Shown here piece by piece: positions 17,863 to 27,400 of a DNA stretch of 64,000 nt. The position numbers were made by a program, and so were the translations under genes. Source of the DNA: Sphingomonadales bacterium UBA656 (GTDB lineage Bacteria > Pseudomonadota > Alphaproteobacteria > Sphingomonadales > Sphingomonadaceae); NCBI GenBank assembly GCA_002299895.1, contig DBOC01000012.1:1-64000 (forward strand). The letters are read 5' to 3'. The notes under the pieces were generated by a model, which was not told the DNA's origin, did no database searches, and worked only from the letters and a program-made list of their open reading frames with translations. How positions within the stretch are numbered: position 1 is the first letter of the stretch; each line of letters opens with the position of its first letter.

Positions 17863-19521
17863 TTATCCGCCGCTGCGGAAGGCATTGGTGATCGGGTAAC
17901 GCCGGTCGCGGCCAAAATTCCGTGTCCCAAGCTTTACGCCCGGCGGTGCCTGCCGCCGTTTATACTCGGCGAGATATAGCAAACGTTCAATTCGCGTGAC
18001 CGCGTCCCTGTCAAAGCCGAGCGCGACAACCTCATCCACCGACCGCTCCTCCTCCACCAATGCATGGAGCATCTTATCGAGAATGGGATAGTCGGGCAGC
18101 GAATCGCTGTCTTTCTGGTCCGGTCGCAATTCCGCGCTGGGTGGCTTATTGATGATGTTATCCGGAATCACTGGCCCGTCACGGCCAAGGGCAAATCTTG
18201 GTTTATGTCTGTTCCGCCATTTTGAAATGGCAAACACAGTCATTTTATAGGCATCCTTCAACGGATTATATCCGCCCGCCATGTCGCCATAGATTGTCGC
18301 ATAGCCAACGCTCATCTCGCTCTTGTTGCCCGTCGTTAGCAGCATGTGGCCAAATTTGTTGGACAAAGCCATGAGCGTGAGCCCACGGATACGCGACTGA
18401 ATGTTTTCCTCTGTAATGTCGGCGTCGCGACCGGCGAAGCTGCCAGACAGCATATCATCGAACGCCTCTACGGCTGGTGAAATGGGGATCGTGTCAATTT
18501 TACAGCCAATCATCGCGGCACATTCGGCAGCGTCATATAGGCTGGATTGGCTGGTGTAACGACTGGGCATCATGACGCACCAGACACGATCAGGTCCAAG
18601 TGCGTCTGCCGCGATTGCCGCACATAAAGCGCTATCGATGCCGCCCGACATCCCCAGCACGACGCCTGGAAAGCGATTTGTGTCGACATAATCGCGTAAG
18701 CCGACGACCATCGCGCTGTAAATATCGGCGGGATGTTCTTCCCAAAGCGCCTTGGGGCCATCGTCACATTCCCAACTCTCCCCCCGGCGTTGCCAATGCG
18801 TCATGCGCAGATGTTCTTCCCAATCTGGCAAGCGATGCGCAACCGTGCCATCGGCATTGAGCACGAAGGAGCAGCCGTCAAAGACAAGTTCATCCTGTCC
18901 GCCGACACGGTTCAGGAATAGTAACGGCAATCCGGTTTCGCGAACCCGCGCCGCAAACACTTCTTCCAGCCGCCGATCATCCTTGTCGATTTCATAAGGA
19001 CTGCCATTAGTGGAAATCAGCAGTTCCGCGCCGCGTTGCTTTAAGTGCAAGCTGACAGGTGCCAACCAGCCATCTTCGCAAATGGGTACGCCCAGACGCA
19101 CGCCTCGAAATTCGATAGGCTCTGGCAGCGGACCCGCCGCAAAAATACGCTTTTCATCAAAAGTCCCGTAATTAGGAAGTTCATGCTTATACCGCACGGC
19201 GGCAATCCGCCCACCTTCCAGCAAGGCAATACCGTTATATAGCGCGCCGTCATCCGCAAAGATTGATCCGACGAGCATTGCCGGTCCGCCATCAGCAGTC
19301 GCAACCGCTAGCTTGGCCAATTCTTCAGCGGCACGGGCCGCAAATGCAGGCTTTAACACCAGATCCTCGGCAGGATAGCCGATCAATTGCTGCTCCGGAA
19401 ACACAATCAGATCAGCTTGTCCGGCCTTCGCCCGCCAGTTCAACATTGCCGCCGCATTGCCGGTAAGGTCGCCGACGCGCTGATTAAGCTGCGCGATTGC
19501 AATGTTGAGCTGATTTGTCAT
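17863..19521 (-). CDS. nadE: Glutamine-dependent NAD+ synthetase
   Basis: Makes NAD+ from deamido-NAD+ using glutamine amide nitrogen. The N-terminal nitrilase-type glutaminase domain (about 1-260) shows the Glu-Lys-Cys triad in VFPEQQLIGYP, YKHELPNYGTFDEKR and PICEDGW. The C-terminal ATP-pyrophosphatase synthetase domain has the SGGIDSALC P-loop. 552 residues is normal for the fused form, which channels ammonia internally. ATG 19521 (MTNQLNIAIAQLNQRVGD) is preferred to the 19542 start because conservation begins there. Confidence 0.96.
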   Translation of the reverse strand: MTNQLNIAIAQLNQRVGDLTGNAAAMLNWRAKAGQADLIVFPEQQLIGYPAEDLVLKPAFAARAAEELAKLAVATADGGPAMLVGSIFADDGALYNGIALLEGGRIAAVRYKHELPNYGTFDEKRIFAAGPLPEPIEFRGVRLGVPICEDGWLAPVSLHLKQRGAELLISTNGSPYEIDKDDRRLEEVFAARVRETGLPLLFLNRVGGQDELVFDGCSFVLNADGTVAHRLPDWEEHLRMTHWQRRGESWECDDGPKALWEEHPADIYSAMVVGLRDYVDTNRFPGVVLGMSGGIDSALCAAIAADALGPDRVWCVMMPSRYTSQSSLYDAAECAAMIGCKIDTIPISPAVEAFDDMLSGSFAGRDADITEENIQSRIRGLTLMALSNKFGHMLLTTGNKSEMSVGYATIYGDMAGGYNPLKDAYKMTVFAISKWRNRHKPRFALGRDGPVIPDNIINKPPSAELRPDQKDSDSLPDYPILDKMLHALVEEERSVDEVVALGFDRDAVTRIERLLYLAEYKRRQAPPGVKLGTRNFGRDRRYPITNAFRSGG

Positions 19522-19618
19522 GTCTCCACCCATATTGTCCACAAACTAGCGGAGCAAGCCGATTGTCAGGTCAGCCTCGCATCGCTAGAGCGGCACAAGA
19601 GATTTCGGGGACACGCAT

Positions 19619-20554
19619 ATGAAATTGATGACAGGCAACAGCAACCCGCCGCTGGCGCAAGGTATTGCCGATTACATGAAGTTACCGCTGACCAATGCCA
19701 GCGTTCGCCGGTTCGCCGACAATGAAATTTTCGTAGAAATTCACGAAAATGTCCGCGGCGAAGATATGTTTGTGATTCAATCCACCAGCCATCCCGCAAA
19801 TGACAATTTGATGGAACTGCTGATCATGATTGACGCATTGCGCCGAGCGTCGGCCAAGCGCATCACGGCCGTTCTGCCCTATTTCGGCTATGCGCGTCAG
19901 GACAGGAAACCCGGTCCGCGCACGCCGATTTCGGCAAAGCTTGTGGCTAATCTCATTACTCAGGCTGGCGCTGATCGCGTTTTGACCGTTGATTTACACG
20001 CTGGGCAGATTCAGGGCTTTTTTGATATCCCCACCGACAATCTTTATGGCGCGCCCGTCATGAGCGCAGACATATTGGAACGGCATGGCGACAAGAATAT
20101 CACTGTTGTATCCCCCGATGTTGGCGGCGTTGTCCGCGCTCGCGCGCTCGCCAAGCGCCTCGATGACGCGCCACTCGCCATTGTCGACAAGCGACGGGAA
20201 AAGGCCGGCGTATCCGAAGTTATGAACATCATCGGCGACGTAAAAGACCGCTTCTGCATCCTGATCGACGACATCGCCGACAGCGCCGGCACATTATGCA
20301 ATGCCGCCGACGCCTTGAAAGCGGCGGGCGCATCCGACGTTGTTGCCTATATTACCCATGGCGTATTGTCCGGCGAAGCAGTCAATCGTGTCAACGCATC
20401 CTCGCTGCGCAAGCTGGTCATCACCGATTCGATTCTTGCATCGGATGCTGCAAATGCGAGCGCCAAAATCCGCCAGCTTCCGATCGCGCCACTGCTGGGT
20501 GAGGCCATCAAACGGATTGCGGACGAAAGCTCGGTTAGCTCCTTGTTCGATTGA
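19619..20554 (+). CDS. prs: Ribose-phosphate pyrophosphokinase (PRPP synthetase)
   Basis: Transfers pyrophosphate from ATP to ribose 5-phosphate, giving PRPP for purine, pyrimidine, His, Trp and NAD synthesis. The 311-residue class I enzyme shows the flexible loop YARQDRKPGPRTPIS, the metal/ATP site DLHAGQIQGFFDIP, VSPDVGG, and the PRPP-binding loop LIDDIADSAGTL. It overlaps hisN: the sequence TGATG shares a base between the prs stop and the hisN ATG. Confidence 0.97.
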   Translation: MKLMTGNSNPPLAQGIADYMKLPLTNASVRRFADNEIFVEIHENVRGEDMFVIQSTSHPANDNLMELLIMIDALRRASAKRITAVLPYFGYARQDRKPGPRTPISAKLVANLITQAGADRVLTVDLHAGQIQGFFDIPTDNLYGAPVMSADILERHGDKNITVVSPDVGGVVRARALAKRLDDAPLAIVDKRREKAGVSEVMNIIGDVKDRFCILIDDIADSAGTLCNAADALKAAGASDVVAYITHGVLSGEAVNRVNASSLRKLVITDSILASDAANASAKIRQLPIAPLLGEAIKRIADESSVSSLFD

Positions 20555-21333
20555 TGACGCCGGCCGATATCCTCCTTGTCAATCGCTTGGCGGACGTCGC
20601 CGGGCAAGCAATCCAGCCATTTTTTCGGTCGACATATTTGCATGAGACAAAGACCGATGCGTCACCCGTAACCGAAGCTGACCGCGCTGCCGAAAGCGCA
20701 ATCCGCCGGATATTGGACGCCGAATGTCCACGCGATGGCATTCTTGGTGAAGAATTTGGCGAGAAGGCTGGCACATCGGGCCGTCGCTGGATTATTGACC
20801 CTATTGACGGCACCATCAGCTTCATGGCCGGTCGCCCAATATTCGGCACGCTAATTGCGTTGTTAGAAGATGATTGGCCCGTGCTGGGCGTCATTGACCA
20901 ATGCATCAACGGCGAACGCTGGGTAGGCGCTGCGGGCTATCCGACAACGCTGAACGGCGCGCCAGTACAAACCCGTTCATGTAGGGGACTTGCCGACGCG
21001 ACGCTTGCAACATCAGGCCCGCAATATTTCAGCCAGCATGATGGTGACCATTTCATGGCGTTAGCCGCGCAAACCGCGCATAAGAAAATGCTGTTTGGTG
21101 GTGATTGTTATAATTACGCATTGCTTGCCAGCGGCCATATCGACATCGTCGTGGAAGCGGGCTTGAAGCTTCATGATTTTGCGGCTTTGATTCCGGTGAT
21201 AACGGGCGCAGGGGGCATGATGAGCGACTGGTCGGGGGAGCCGCTGCATGGGGCTTCGGATGGCCATGTGATTGCAGTCGGCGATCCGGCGCGCCTTGAC
21301 GATGTGCTTGAGGCGCTCGCCTGCCATCACTAA
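20554..21333 (+). CDS. hisN: Inositol-monophosphatase-fold histidinol-phosphatase
   Basis: 259-residue Mg-dependent phosphatase of the IMPase superfamily. Metal ligands are seen in GEEFGE, the DPIDGTISF motif (usual D-P-[IL]-D-G-T) and LKLHDFAALIPVITGAGG near the C-terminus. The Thr-Ile-Ser-Phe variant after DG and the overall pattern resemble HisN-type histidinol phosphatases of alphaproteobacteria. Another IMPase-family substrate (inositol 1-phosphate, PAP) cannot be excluded. Coupling to prs, whose product PRPP starts His synthesis, supports the HisN call. Confidence 0.85.
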   Translation: MTPADILLVNRLADVAGQAIQPFFRSTYLHETKTDASPVTEADRAAESAIRRILDAECPRDGILGEEFGEKAGTSGRRWIIDPIDGTISFMAGRPIFGTLIALLEDDWPVLGVIDQCINGERWVGAAGYPTTLNGAPVQTRSCRGLADATLATSGPQYFSQHDGDHFMALAAQTAHKKMLFGGDCYNYALLASGHIDIVVEAGLKLHDFAALIPVITGAGGMMSDWSGEPLHGASDGHVIAVGDPARLDDVLEALACHH

Positions 21334-21371
21334 CTGACGCACGTTCCAGAACCCTCAAACGGGCAATAGAC

Positions 21372-21400
21372 TTGCATTCATCTGCGAATCCCGCTAGTCG
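21372..21400 (+). promoter_or_regulatory. Candidate rpmI-rplT promoter
   Basis: TTGCAT (21372-21377), a 17-base spacer and TAGTCG (21395-21400) sit about 75 bases before rpmI. The remaining leader has the strong Shine-Dalgarno AAAGGAGA. Judged by eye only. Confidence 0.35.
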
Positions 21401-21476
21401 CGCGCCTTCCGAATAAGCAGGCTGGCCAATAGGGCTGCCATGTCGGCTTGATACGGACTCAACAAAGGAGACCAAA

Positions 21477-21677
21477 ATGCCCAAGCTCAAGACCAAAAGC
21501 GGTGTGAAGAAACGCTTCAAAATCACCGCAACAGGCAAGATCAAACATGGCGTCGTTGGAAAGCGGCACCGTTTGAGCAGCCATAATGCCAAGTATATCC
21601 GCCAAAACCGTGGTACCAGCGTGATCTCTGATCCCGATGCCAAGACAATCAAGAAATGGGCGCCCTACGGTCTGTAA
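21477..21677 (+). CDS. rpmI: 50S ribosomal protein L35
   Basis: 66-residue, very basic protein with the L35 start MPKLKTKSGVKKRFK and the central KRHRLSSHNAKYIRQNRG. Structural component of the large subunit. Preceded by AAAGGAGACCAAA and followed 36 bases later by rplT, the normal pairing, where L20 usually controls both genes. Confidence 0.98.
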   Translation: MPKLKTKSGVKKRFKITATGKIKHGVVGKRHRLSSHNAKYIRQNRGTSVISDPDAKTIKKWAPYGL

Positions 21678-21713
21678 GACTCGCGTACGTTTTTCAAAAA
21701 AAGGATATAGATT

Positions 21714-22079
21714 ATGGCACGCGTCAAACGTGGTGTGACCACCAAAGCTAAACATAAAAGAATTTTAGAGCAGGCGAAGGGCTATTATGGCCGTCGTAAA
21801 AATACGATCCGCGTTGCACGTCAGGCTGTCGAAAAGGCCGGCCAATATGCATATCGCGACCGTAAGGTAAACAAGCGGAACTTCCGCGCATTGTGGATCC
21901 AGCGTATCAACGCCGCCGTCCGCGCCGAAGGCATGACCTACGGCGTGTTTATGCACGGCTTGAAGCTCGCTGGCGTAGAATTGGACCGTAAGGTTCTTGC
22001 CGACCTCGCAATGAACGAAGGCGCGATGTTTAGCACGATCATTGCGCAGTCGAAGGCGGCGCTCGCGAAAGCAGCATAA
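21714..22079 (+). CDS. rplT: 50S ribosomal protein L20
   Basis: 121 residues, basic, with MARVKRGVTTKAKHKRILE and GYYGRRKNTIRVARQAVEK typical of L20, which binds 23S rRNA early in assembly and represses its own operon in studied species. A strong terminator follows. Confidence 0.98.
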   Translation: MARVKRGVTTKAKHKRILEQAKGYYGRRKNTIRVARQAVEKAGQYAYRDRKVNKRNFRALWIQRINAAVRAEGMTYGVFMHGLKLAGVELDRKVLADLAMNEGAMFSTIIAQSKAALAKAA

Positions 22080-22101
22080 GCTTCTAAAACTTCGATATTG
22101 C

Positions 22102-22143
22102 GCAAAAGGGCGTGGGCGGCACTTGCCGTTCGCGCCCTTTTGC
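22102..22143 (+). terminator. Rho-independent terminator after rplT
   Basis: GCAAAAGGGCG (22102-22112) and CGCCCTTTTGC (22133-22143) are perfect 11-base inverse arms. The T-run in the right arm makes it a terminator for the rpmI-rplT operon and separates it from pheST. Confidence 0.85.
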
Positions 22144-22187
22144 TTATTCAGTTCTGGCAGTGAATTTTAGGAATGTGCGGGATATAG

Positions 22188-22207
22188 ATTCCCGCCTTCG
22201 CAGGAAT
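22188..22207. repeat. Short dispersed-type hairpin at the pheS start
   Basis: ATTCCCGC-CTTC-GCAGGAAT, 8-base arms with one C:A mismatch. It has the look of the widespread ATTCCCGC/GCGGGAAT intergenic repeat. Its right arm supplies the AGGA that is the best Shine-Dalgarno for pheS. Confidence 0.55.
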
Positions 22208-22214
22208 GACGAAA

Positions 22215-23297
22215 ATGAGTGATATTGAAACCCTCCAAACCGAGCTGATAACGGCGATTGATTCAGCGAGCACGCTCGAGGCACTTGAGGCCGTCCGCGT
22301 TTCTGCACTGGGCAAACAGGGAAGCGTGTCGGCTTTGCTAAAGACGATGGGCGGTATGTCACCCGAAGAGCGGCAAACCCAAGGACCAATCATCAATGGC
22401 TTGCGGGAAAGCATCACTTCGGCACTTGCCGCGAAGAAAGCGGAACTGGAAACCGCTGAGCTAAACCGCCGGCTCGCCACCGAGCGTATAGACATGACGC
22501 TGCCTGCGCCAGATGCACCGCGCGGCACCATCCACCCCGTCAGCCAAGTCATGGACGAGTTGGCGGAGATTTTCGCCGATATGGGCTTTGCCGTGGCCGA
22601 GGGGCCGGAAATTGAAGACGACTGGCACAATTTTACGGCGCTCAATATCCCCGAAACGCATCCGGCCCGCGCCATGCATGATACATTTTACTTCCCTGAC
22701 GATATGGCCCGCGATGGTCAAAAAATGGTGCTGCGCACGCACACATCGCCGGTGCAAATCCGCACCATGACGTCACAGGAACCCCCCATTCGCATTATCG
22801 CGCCAGGCCGCGTGTATCGCAGCGACAGCGACGCAACCCACACGCCGATGTTTCACCAGATTGAAGGACTTGTCATCGACAAGGGCATCCATCTGGGCCA
22901 TTTGAAATGGACACTGGAAACATTTTTGAAAGCTTATTTTGAACGCGAGGATGTCGTCCTGCGTCTACGTCCAAGCTATTTCCCGTTCACCGAACCGTCG
23001 GTGGAGGTTGATGTTGGCTATTCCGTCATCAACGGCAAGCGCGTGATCGGTGGCGCCGAAGGCTGGATGGAAGTGCTGGGATCCGGCATGGTGCACCGTA
23101 AGGTTATTGAGGCTTGCGGGCTTGATCCCGATGTCTGGCAGGGCTTTGCCTTTGGCACCGGGGTGGACCGCCTCGCGATGTTAAAATATGGCATGGATGA
23201 TCTGCGCGCCTTCTTCGACGGCGATAATCGTTGGCTGCAACATTATGGCTTCAATGCGCTCGATGTACCGACGCTGAGCGGAGGAGTAGGCGCATGA
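22215..23297 (+). CDS. pheS: Phenylalanyl-tRNA synthetase alpha subunit
   Basis: Catalytic subunit of the alpha2-beta2 PheRS. The 360-residue class II enzyme has an N-terminal coiled coil (about 1-90), motif 2 in the RIIAPGRVYRSDSDATHTPM region, and motif 3 with GFAFGTGVDRLAML at the C-terminus. ATG 22215 is chosen because AGGA at 22202-22205 is correctly spaced and the family start is near MSDIETLQTEL; ATG 22206 in the repeat arm would add three residues. The stop overlaps pheT by ATGA. Confidence 0.97.
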   Translation: MSDIETLQTELITAIDSASTLEALEAVRVSALGKQGSVSALLKTMGGMSPEERQTQGPIINGLRESITSALAAKKAELETAELNRRLATERIDMTLPAPDAPRGTIHPVSQVMDELAEIFADMGFAVAEGPEIEDDWHNFTALNIPETHPARAMHDTFYFPDDMARDGQKMVLRTHTSPVQIRTMTSQEPPIRIIAPGRVYRSDSDATHTPMFHQIEGLVIDKGIHLGHLKWTLETFLKAYFEREDVVLRLRPSYFPFTEPSVEVDVGYSVINGKRVIGGAEGWMEVLGSGMVHRKVIEACGLDPDVWQGFAFGTGVDRLAMLKYGMDDLRAFFDGDNRWLQHYGFNALDVPTLSGGVGA

Positions 23298-25693
23298 AAT
23301 TCTCCTTATCTTGGTTGAAAGAGCATCTCGACACCGATGCAGATATGCAAGCCGTCGCCGACTGCCTGAACCGCATCGGTTTGGAAGTCGAAGGCATTGA
23401 AAACCCAGCCGAGGCATTGTCCGCCTTCCGCATCGCAAAAGTCATTAGCGCTGCGCTACATCCGCAGGCCGACAAATTGCAGGTCCTGTCGGTTGATGCA
23501 GGCGGCGCGCCGCTTCAGGTCGTCTGCGGCGCGCCGAACGCCCGCGCCGGCATGCTTGGCGTCTTTGGTCCAGCAGGCGCAATCGTGCCCGCCAACGGCA
23601 TGGTGCTGAAGGTTGCGGCCATACGCGGCGTCGAATCGAACGGCATGATGTGCTCCATCGCAGAGCTTGAACTTGGCGATGACCATGATGGTATTATCGA
23701 GCTTCCGGACGATGCACCTGTCGGGCAGGTCTATGCCGATTGGGCTGGCCTTGATGACCCGGTCATCGATGTCAGCATTACACCCAATCGTCAGGATTGC
23801 ATGGGCGTGCGTGGAATTGCGCGCGATTTGGCGGCAGCTGGATTGGGTACGCTCAAGCCGCTGGGCGAGGTGTATAAAATTAACCTGTCCGCGCCTTTGG
23901 AAGGAAACGACCCCGCGCCGAACGTCCGTACGGATGACGAAGCAGGCTGCCCCGCATTTTATGCGCAATCCGTCTCCGGCGTACGCAATGGCGAAGCGCC
24001 CGAATGGATGCGCGCCAAGTTAAAAGCGATTGGCCAAAAGCCGATTTCGGCATTGGTTGATATCACTAACTTCCTGTCGATCGACCTTGGTCGCCCCTTG
24101 CACGTCTATGATCGCGCAAAATTGCATGGCGCGCTTGTCGCCCGCAAGGCAAAAGACGGCGAGGAAATCGTTGCGCTCAACGGAAAAACCTATGCGTTGG
24201 ATGCTAGCATGACCGTCATCGCCGACGACGCGATGGTGCATGATATTGGTGGTATCATGGGCGGTGAGCATAGCGGCGTTTCGGAAGATACGACCGACGT
24301 CCTGATCGAGTGCGCCTTTTTCGACCCCGAACATATCGCCCGCACAGGACAGAAGCTTGGCCTAACCAGCGATGCGCGGCAGCGTTTTGAACGCGGCGTT
24401 GATCCTGCGTTTCTCGACGATGGGCTCGCAATTGCGACCAAGCTCGTTCTTGACCTTACAGGCGGGAAGGCAAGCGCTGTAACCCGCGTTGGCCAGGCGC
24501 CTGTTACGCCGCGCATATTTGCTTATGACACAGATTATTGCAGCCACCTTGGCGGCGTTGATGTGGCGCCAGAAGAACAACGCAATATACTAGAGCGGCT
24601 TGGTTTTTCAGTAACGGCCGATTGGCACATTACGGTCCCATCATGGCGCCGTGATGTCGATGGCCCCGCCGATATTGTGGAAGAAGTCGTACGCATCATT
24701 GGTCTCGACAATGTTATGTCGGTGCCATTGCCCCGCGCCGATGGCGTGGCCAAGCCAACAGCGACGCCCGCACAATCTTTAGAACGCAAAGTCCGGCGCG
24801 CCGCGGCGGCACGCGGGCTGAATGAAGCGATCAACTGGTCCTTCCTGCCACAAAAGGCGGCAGACGCCTTTGGCGGCGGCACATGGTCTCTTGCTAACCC
24901 CATATCCGAAGACATGAAGGTCATGCGGCCTTCTTTGTTGCCTGGGCTATTATCGGCTGCGCAGCGCAACATGGACCGTGGCGCATCATCGGTACGGCTT
25001 TTCGAAATTGGGCGGCGCTATTTCGTTGGCGCTGACGGCGCGAGCGACGAGCGTGCGACCGCCGGAATCGTGCTGGCGGGTGAACGTTCCGCGCGAAATT
25101 GGGCAACGGGTAAGGCCGAGCGCTTTGACGCCTTTGATGCCAAGGCGGAGGCGATTGCCTTGCTCAAGGCGGCGGGTGTCGCCACCGACAGCCTGTTGGT
25201 GATGGATGATGCCGGCGCGCATTATCATCCGGGGCAGTCGGCCACCTTACGCATGGGTCCCAAAAACATTTTGGCGGCCTTCGGCACATTGCATCCTGCG
25301 ACTGCAAAAGCATTCGACCTTGATGGCACTGTTGTTGCAGCGGAAATCTTTTTGGATGCTATACCGTTGAAGAAAGCGAGCGGTTTCATGCGGCCCGCGT
25401 TCACACCGCCTGCTTTGCAAGCAGTAACGCGCGATTTTGCGTTTCTGGTCGCAGAAGGCACGCCAGCCAATGATCTGCTTCGCGCCATAAAGGGCTCGGA
25501 CAAGGATAATATCGTGGCCGTCCGCTTGTTCGACCGCTTCGCCGGACAAGGCGTTTCTGAAGGACAAGTGAGCTTGGCGGTTGAAGTTACGCTACAACCC
25601 ACCGAAAAAAGCTATAGCGATGACGAGTTGAAAGCCATTTCAGACAAGGTCATTGCCGCCGCTACAAAATTGGGCGCGGTATTGCGCGGATAA
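23294..25693 (+). CDS. pheT: Phenylalanyl-tRNA synthetase beta subunit
   Basis: 799 residues, normal length. Domain order: N-terminal B1 domain and tRNA-binding EMAP-like domain (about 40-150, KVISAALHPQADKLQVLSVD), B3/B4 editing domain (GRPLHVYDRAKLHG, GGEHSGVSEDTTDVLIECA), B5 domain, catalytic-like core, and the C-terminal anticodon-binding FDX-ACB domain (AVTRDFAFLVAEGTP). It hydrolyses mischarged Tyr-tRNA-Phe. ATG 23294 overlaps the pheS TGA as ATGA, which fixes the start and implies coupled translation. Confidence 0.97.
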   Translation: MKFSLSWLKEHLDTDADMQAVADCLNRIGLEVEGIENPAEALSAFRIAKVISAALHPQADKLQVLSVDAGGAPLQVVCGAPNARAGMLGVFGPAGAIVPANGMVLKVAAIRGVESNGMMCSIAELELGDDHDGIIELPDDAPVGQVYADWAGLDDPVIDVSITPNRQDCMGVRGIARDLAAAGLGTLKPLGEVYKINLSAPLEGNDPAPNVRTDDEAGCPAFYAQSVSGVRNGEAPEWMRAKLKAIGQKPISALVDITNFLSIDLGRPLHVYDRAKLHGALVARKAKDGEEIVALNGKTYALDASMTVIADDAMVHDIGGIMGGEHSGVSEDTTDVLIECAFFDPEHIARTGQKLGLTSDARQRFERGVDPAFLDDGLAIATKLVLDLTGGKASAVTRVGQAPVTPRIFAYDTDYCSHLGGVDVAPEEQRNILERLGFSVTADWHITVPSWRRDVDGPADIVEEVVRIIGLDNVMSVPLPRADGVAKPTATPAQSLERKVRRAAAARGLNEAINWSFLPQKAADAFGGGTWSLANPISEDMKVMRPSLLPGLLSAAQRNMDRGASSVRLFEIGRRYFVGADGASDERATAGIVLAGERSARNWATGKAERFDAFDAKAEAIALLKAAGVATDSLLVMDDAGAHYHPGQSATLRMGPKNILAAFGTLHPATAKAFDLDGTVVAAEIFLDAIPLKKASGFMRPAFTPPALQAVTRDFAFLVAEGTPANDLLRAIKGSDKDNIVAVRLFDRFAGQGVSEGQVSLAVEVTLQPTEKSYSDDELKAISDKVIAAATKLGAVLRG

Positions 25694-25768
25694 AAATGCC
25701 GGGTGATTGCCGCTGACCTGCTGACAAACGGGTTGAAGCGGCAATCATTCGTCCCTAAGCCGCGCTGC

Positions 25769-27331
25769 ATGACGCTGAACCGCCGGACCTTTGCTATTAT
25801 TTCCCACCCTGACGCGGGTAAGACTACGCTGACGGAAAAATTGCTGCTGCAAGGCGGCGCGATTCACTTGGCCGGTGAAGTGAAGGCGCGCGGGCAAGCT
25901 CGGCGCGCGCGTTCGGACTGGATGAAGATTGAACAGCAGCGCGGCATTTCGGTAACCTCGTCGGTGATGACATTCCAGAAAGATGGCATTGTCTTCAACC
26001 TGCTCGACACGCCCGGGCATGAAGATTTTTCGGAAGACACTTACCGCACGCTAACCGCCGTGGATTCCGCCATCATGGTTATCGACGCCGCTAAGGGTAT
26101 TGAGCCGCAGACGCGCAAATTGTTCGAAGTGTGTCGCCTACGCAGTGTGCCAATCATCACCTTCGTCAACAAGGTCGACCGCGAAGGCCGCGTCGCGTTT
26201 GAAACGATTGACGAGGTCGCCGATGCGCTCGCCCTCGATGTCTGTCCGATGAATTGGCCCGTTGGCATGGGCGGTGAATTTGAAGGCCTATATGATTTTA
26301 ACAGCGGTCGCCTGAGCCAGCCATCCGGCGACAGCAAGGCATTTGAAGGCAAGGCCAGCGATCATGAAGGTTTAGACGCGGCAACGCTGGAACAGGTGCT
26401 GACACCCGCCGGCGTAAACCGGCTGCGCGAGGAAGCGGAACTTGCGCAAGCAGGATATTCCGAATTTGACCTGACCGCATTCCGGAATGGCGACCTTACT
26501 CCAGTGTATTTCGGTTCCGCATTGAAGGAATTTGGTGTGGTCGAGCTGATCAACGCCATTGCCGCATTTGCTCCACCGCCCCGGCCGCAGCCCAGTTCAA
26601 AGGGTGATATCGATCCGTCGGAAAAGGAAGTCACCGGCTTTATTTTCAAGGTGCAGGCCAATATGGACCCGCAACATCGCGACCGCATTGCCTTCATGCG
26701 TTTGTGTTCAGGCACCTTCAAACGCGGCATGAAGCTGACGCCATCTGGACTTGGAAAGCCGGTTGCTATTCATTCGCCCATTTTGTTTTTTGCCCAAGAT
26801 CGCGAAATTGCCGATAGCGCCGAACCCGGCGACATCATCGGCATCCCCAACCATGGCACGTTGCGCGTTGGCGATACCTTATCGGAACGGAATGATGTGC
26901 GCTTTACCGGCCTGCCGAATTTTGCACCGGAAATATTGCGGCGCGTGGTTTTGCGCGATCCCACCAAAACCAAGCAACTGCGCAAAGCGCTAGATGACTT
27001 AAGCGAAGAAGGTGTGATTCAGGTATTCTACCCTGAAATCGGTTCCAACTGGGTCATTGGCGTTGTCGGGCAATTGCAATTGGATGTGCTGATCTCTCGG
27101 CTGGATGCCGAGTATAAGGTCGATGCGTTTTTGGAAGCCGCGCCGTATGACACGGCGCGCTGGTTGAGTGGTTCGGAAAGCGCGTTGGCGCAGTTTGTGT
27201 CGTTCAATGGCGGCAATATGGCCAAGGATCGCGATGGGCACCCTGTATTTATGGCGCGCTCGTCATGGGATGTGGGTTATCAGCAGGAAAAGCATCCCGA
27301 CCTGAAATTCAGCGCGACCAAAGAACGTTAA
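25769..27331 (+). CDS. prfC: Peptide chain release factor 3
   Basis: GTPase that removes RF1/RF2 after termination. G1 is SHPDAGKTTLTEK, G2 region QQRGISVTSS, G3 DTPGHEDFSEDTYR, G4 NKVDREG. The beta-barrel domain II and the C-terminal domain III (SNWVIGVVGQLQLDVL, typical RF3) follow. From ATG 25769 the product is 520 residues, near the usual 529. The frame extends upstream to a GTG at 25703; those 22 residues are not clearly conserved. It lies 75 bases after pheT. Confidence 0.95.
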   Translation: MTLNRRTFAIISHPDAGKTTLTEKLLLQGGAIHLAGEVKARGQARRARSDWMKIEQQRGISVTSSVMTFQKDGIVFNLLDTPGHEDFSEDTYRTLTAVDSAIMVIDAAKGIEPQTRKLFEVCRLRSVPIITFVNKVDREGRVAFETIDEVADALALDVCPMNWPVGMGGEFEGLYDFNSGRLSQPSGDSKAFEGKASDHEGLDAATLEQVLTPAGVNRLREEAELAQAGYSEFDLTAFRNGDLTPVYFGSALKEFGVVELINAIAAFAPPPRPQPSSKGDIDPSEKEVTGFIFKVQANMDPQHRDRIAFMRLCSGTFKRGMKLTPSGLGKPVAIHSPILFFAQDREIADSAEPGDIIGIPNHGTLRVGDTLSERNDVRFTGLPNFAPEILRRVVLRDPTKTKQLRKALDDLSEEGVIQVFYPEIGSNWVIGVVGQLQLDVLISRLDAEYKVDAFLEAAPYDTARWLSGSESALAQFVSFNGGNMAKDRDGHPVFMARSSWDVGYQQEKHPDLKFSATKER

Positions 27332-27400
27332 CGCCAGACAGCGCCATAATTTGCGCTTTCTGCCATTTTATTGCCATGACTGGCGCTTATCGAGGTTGTC

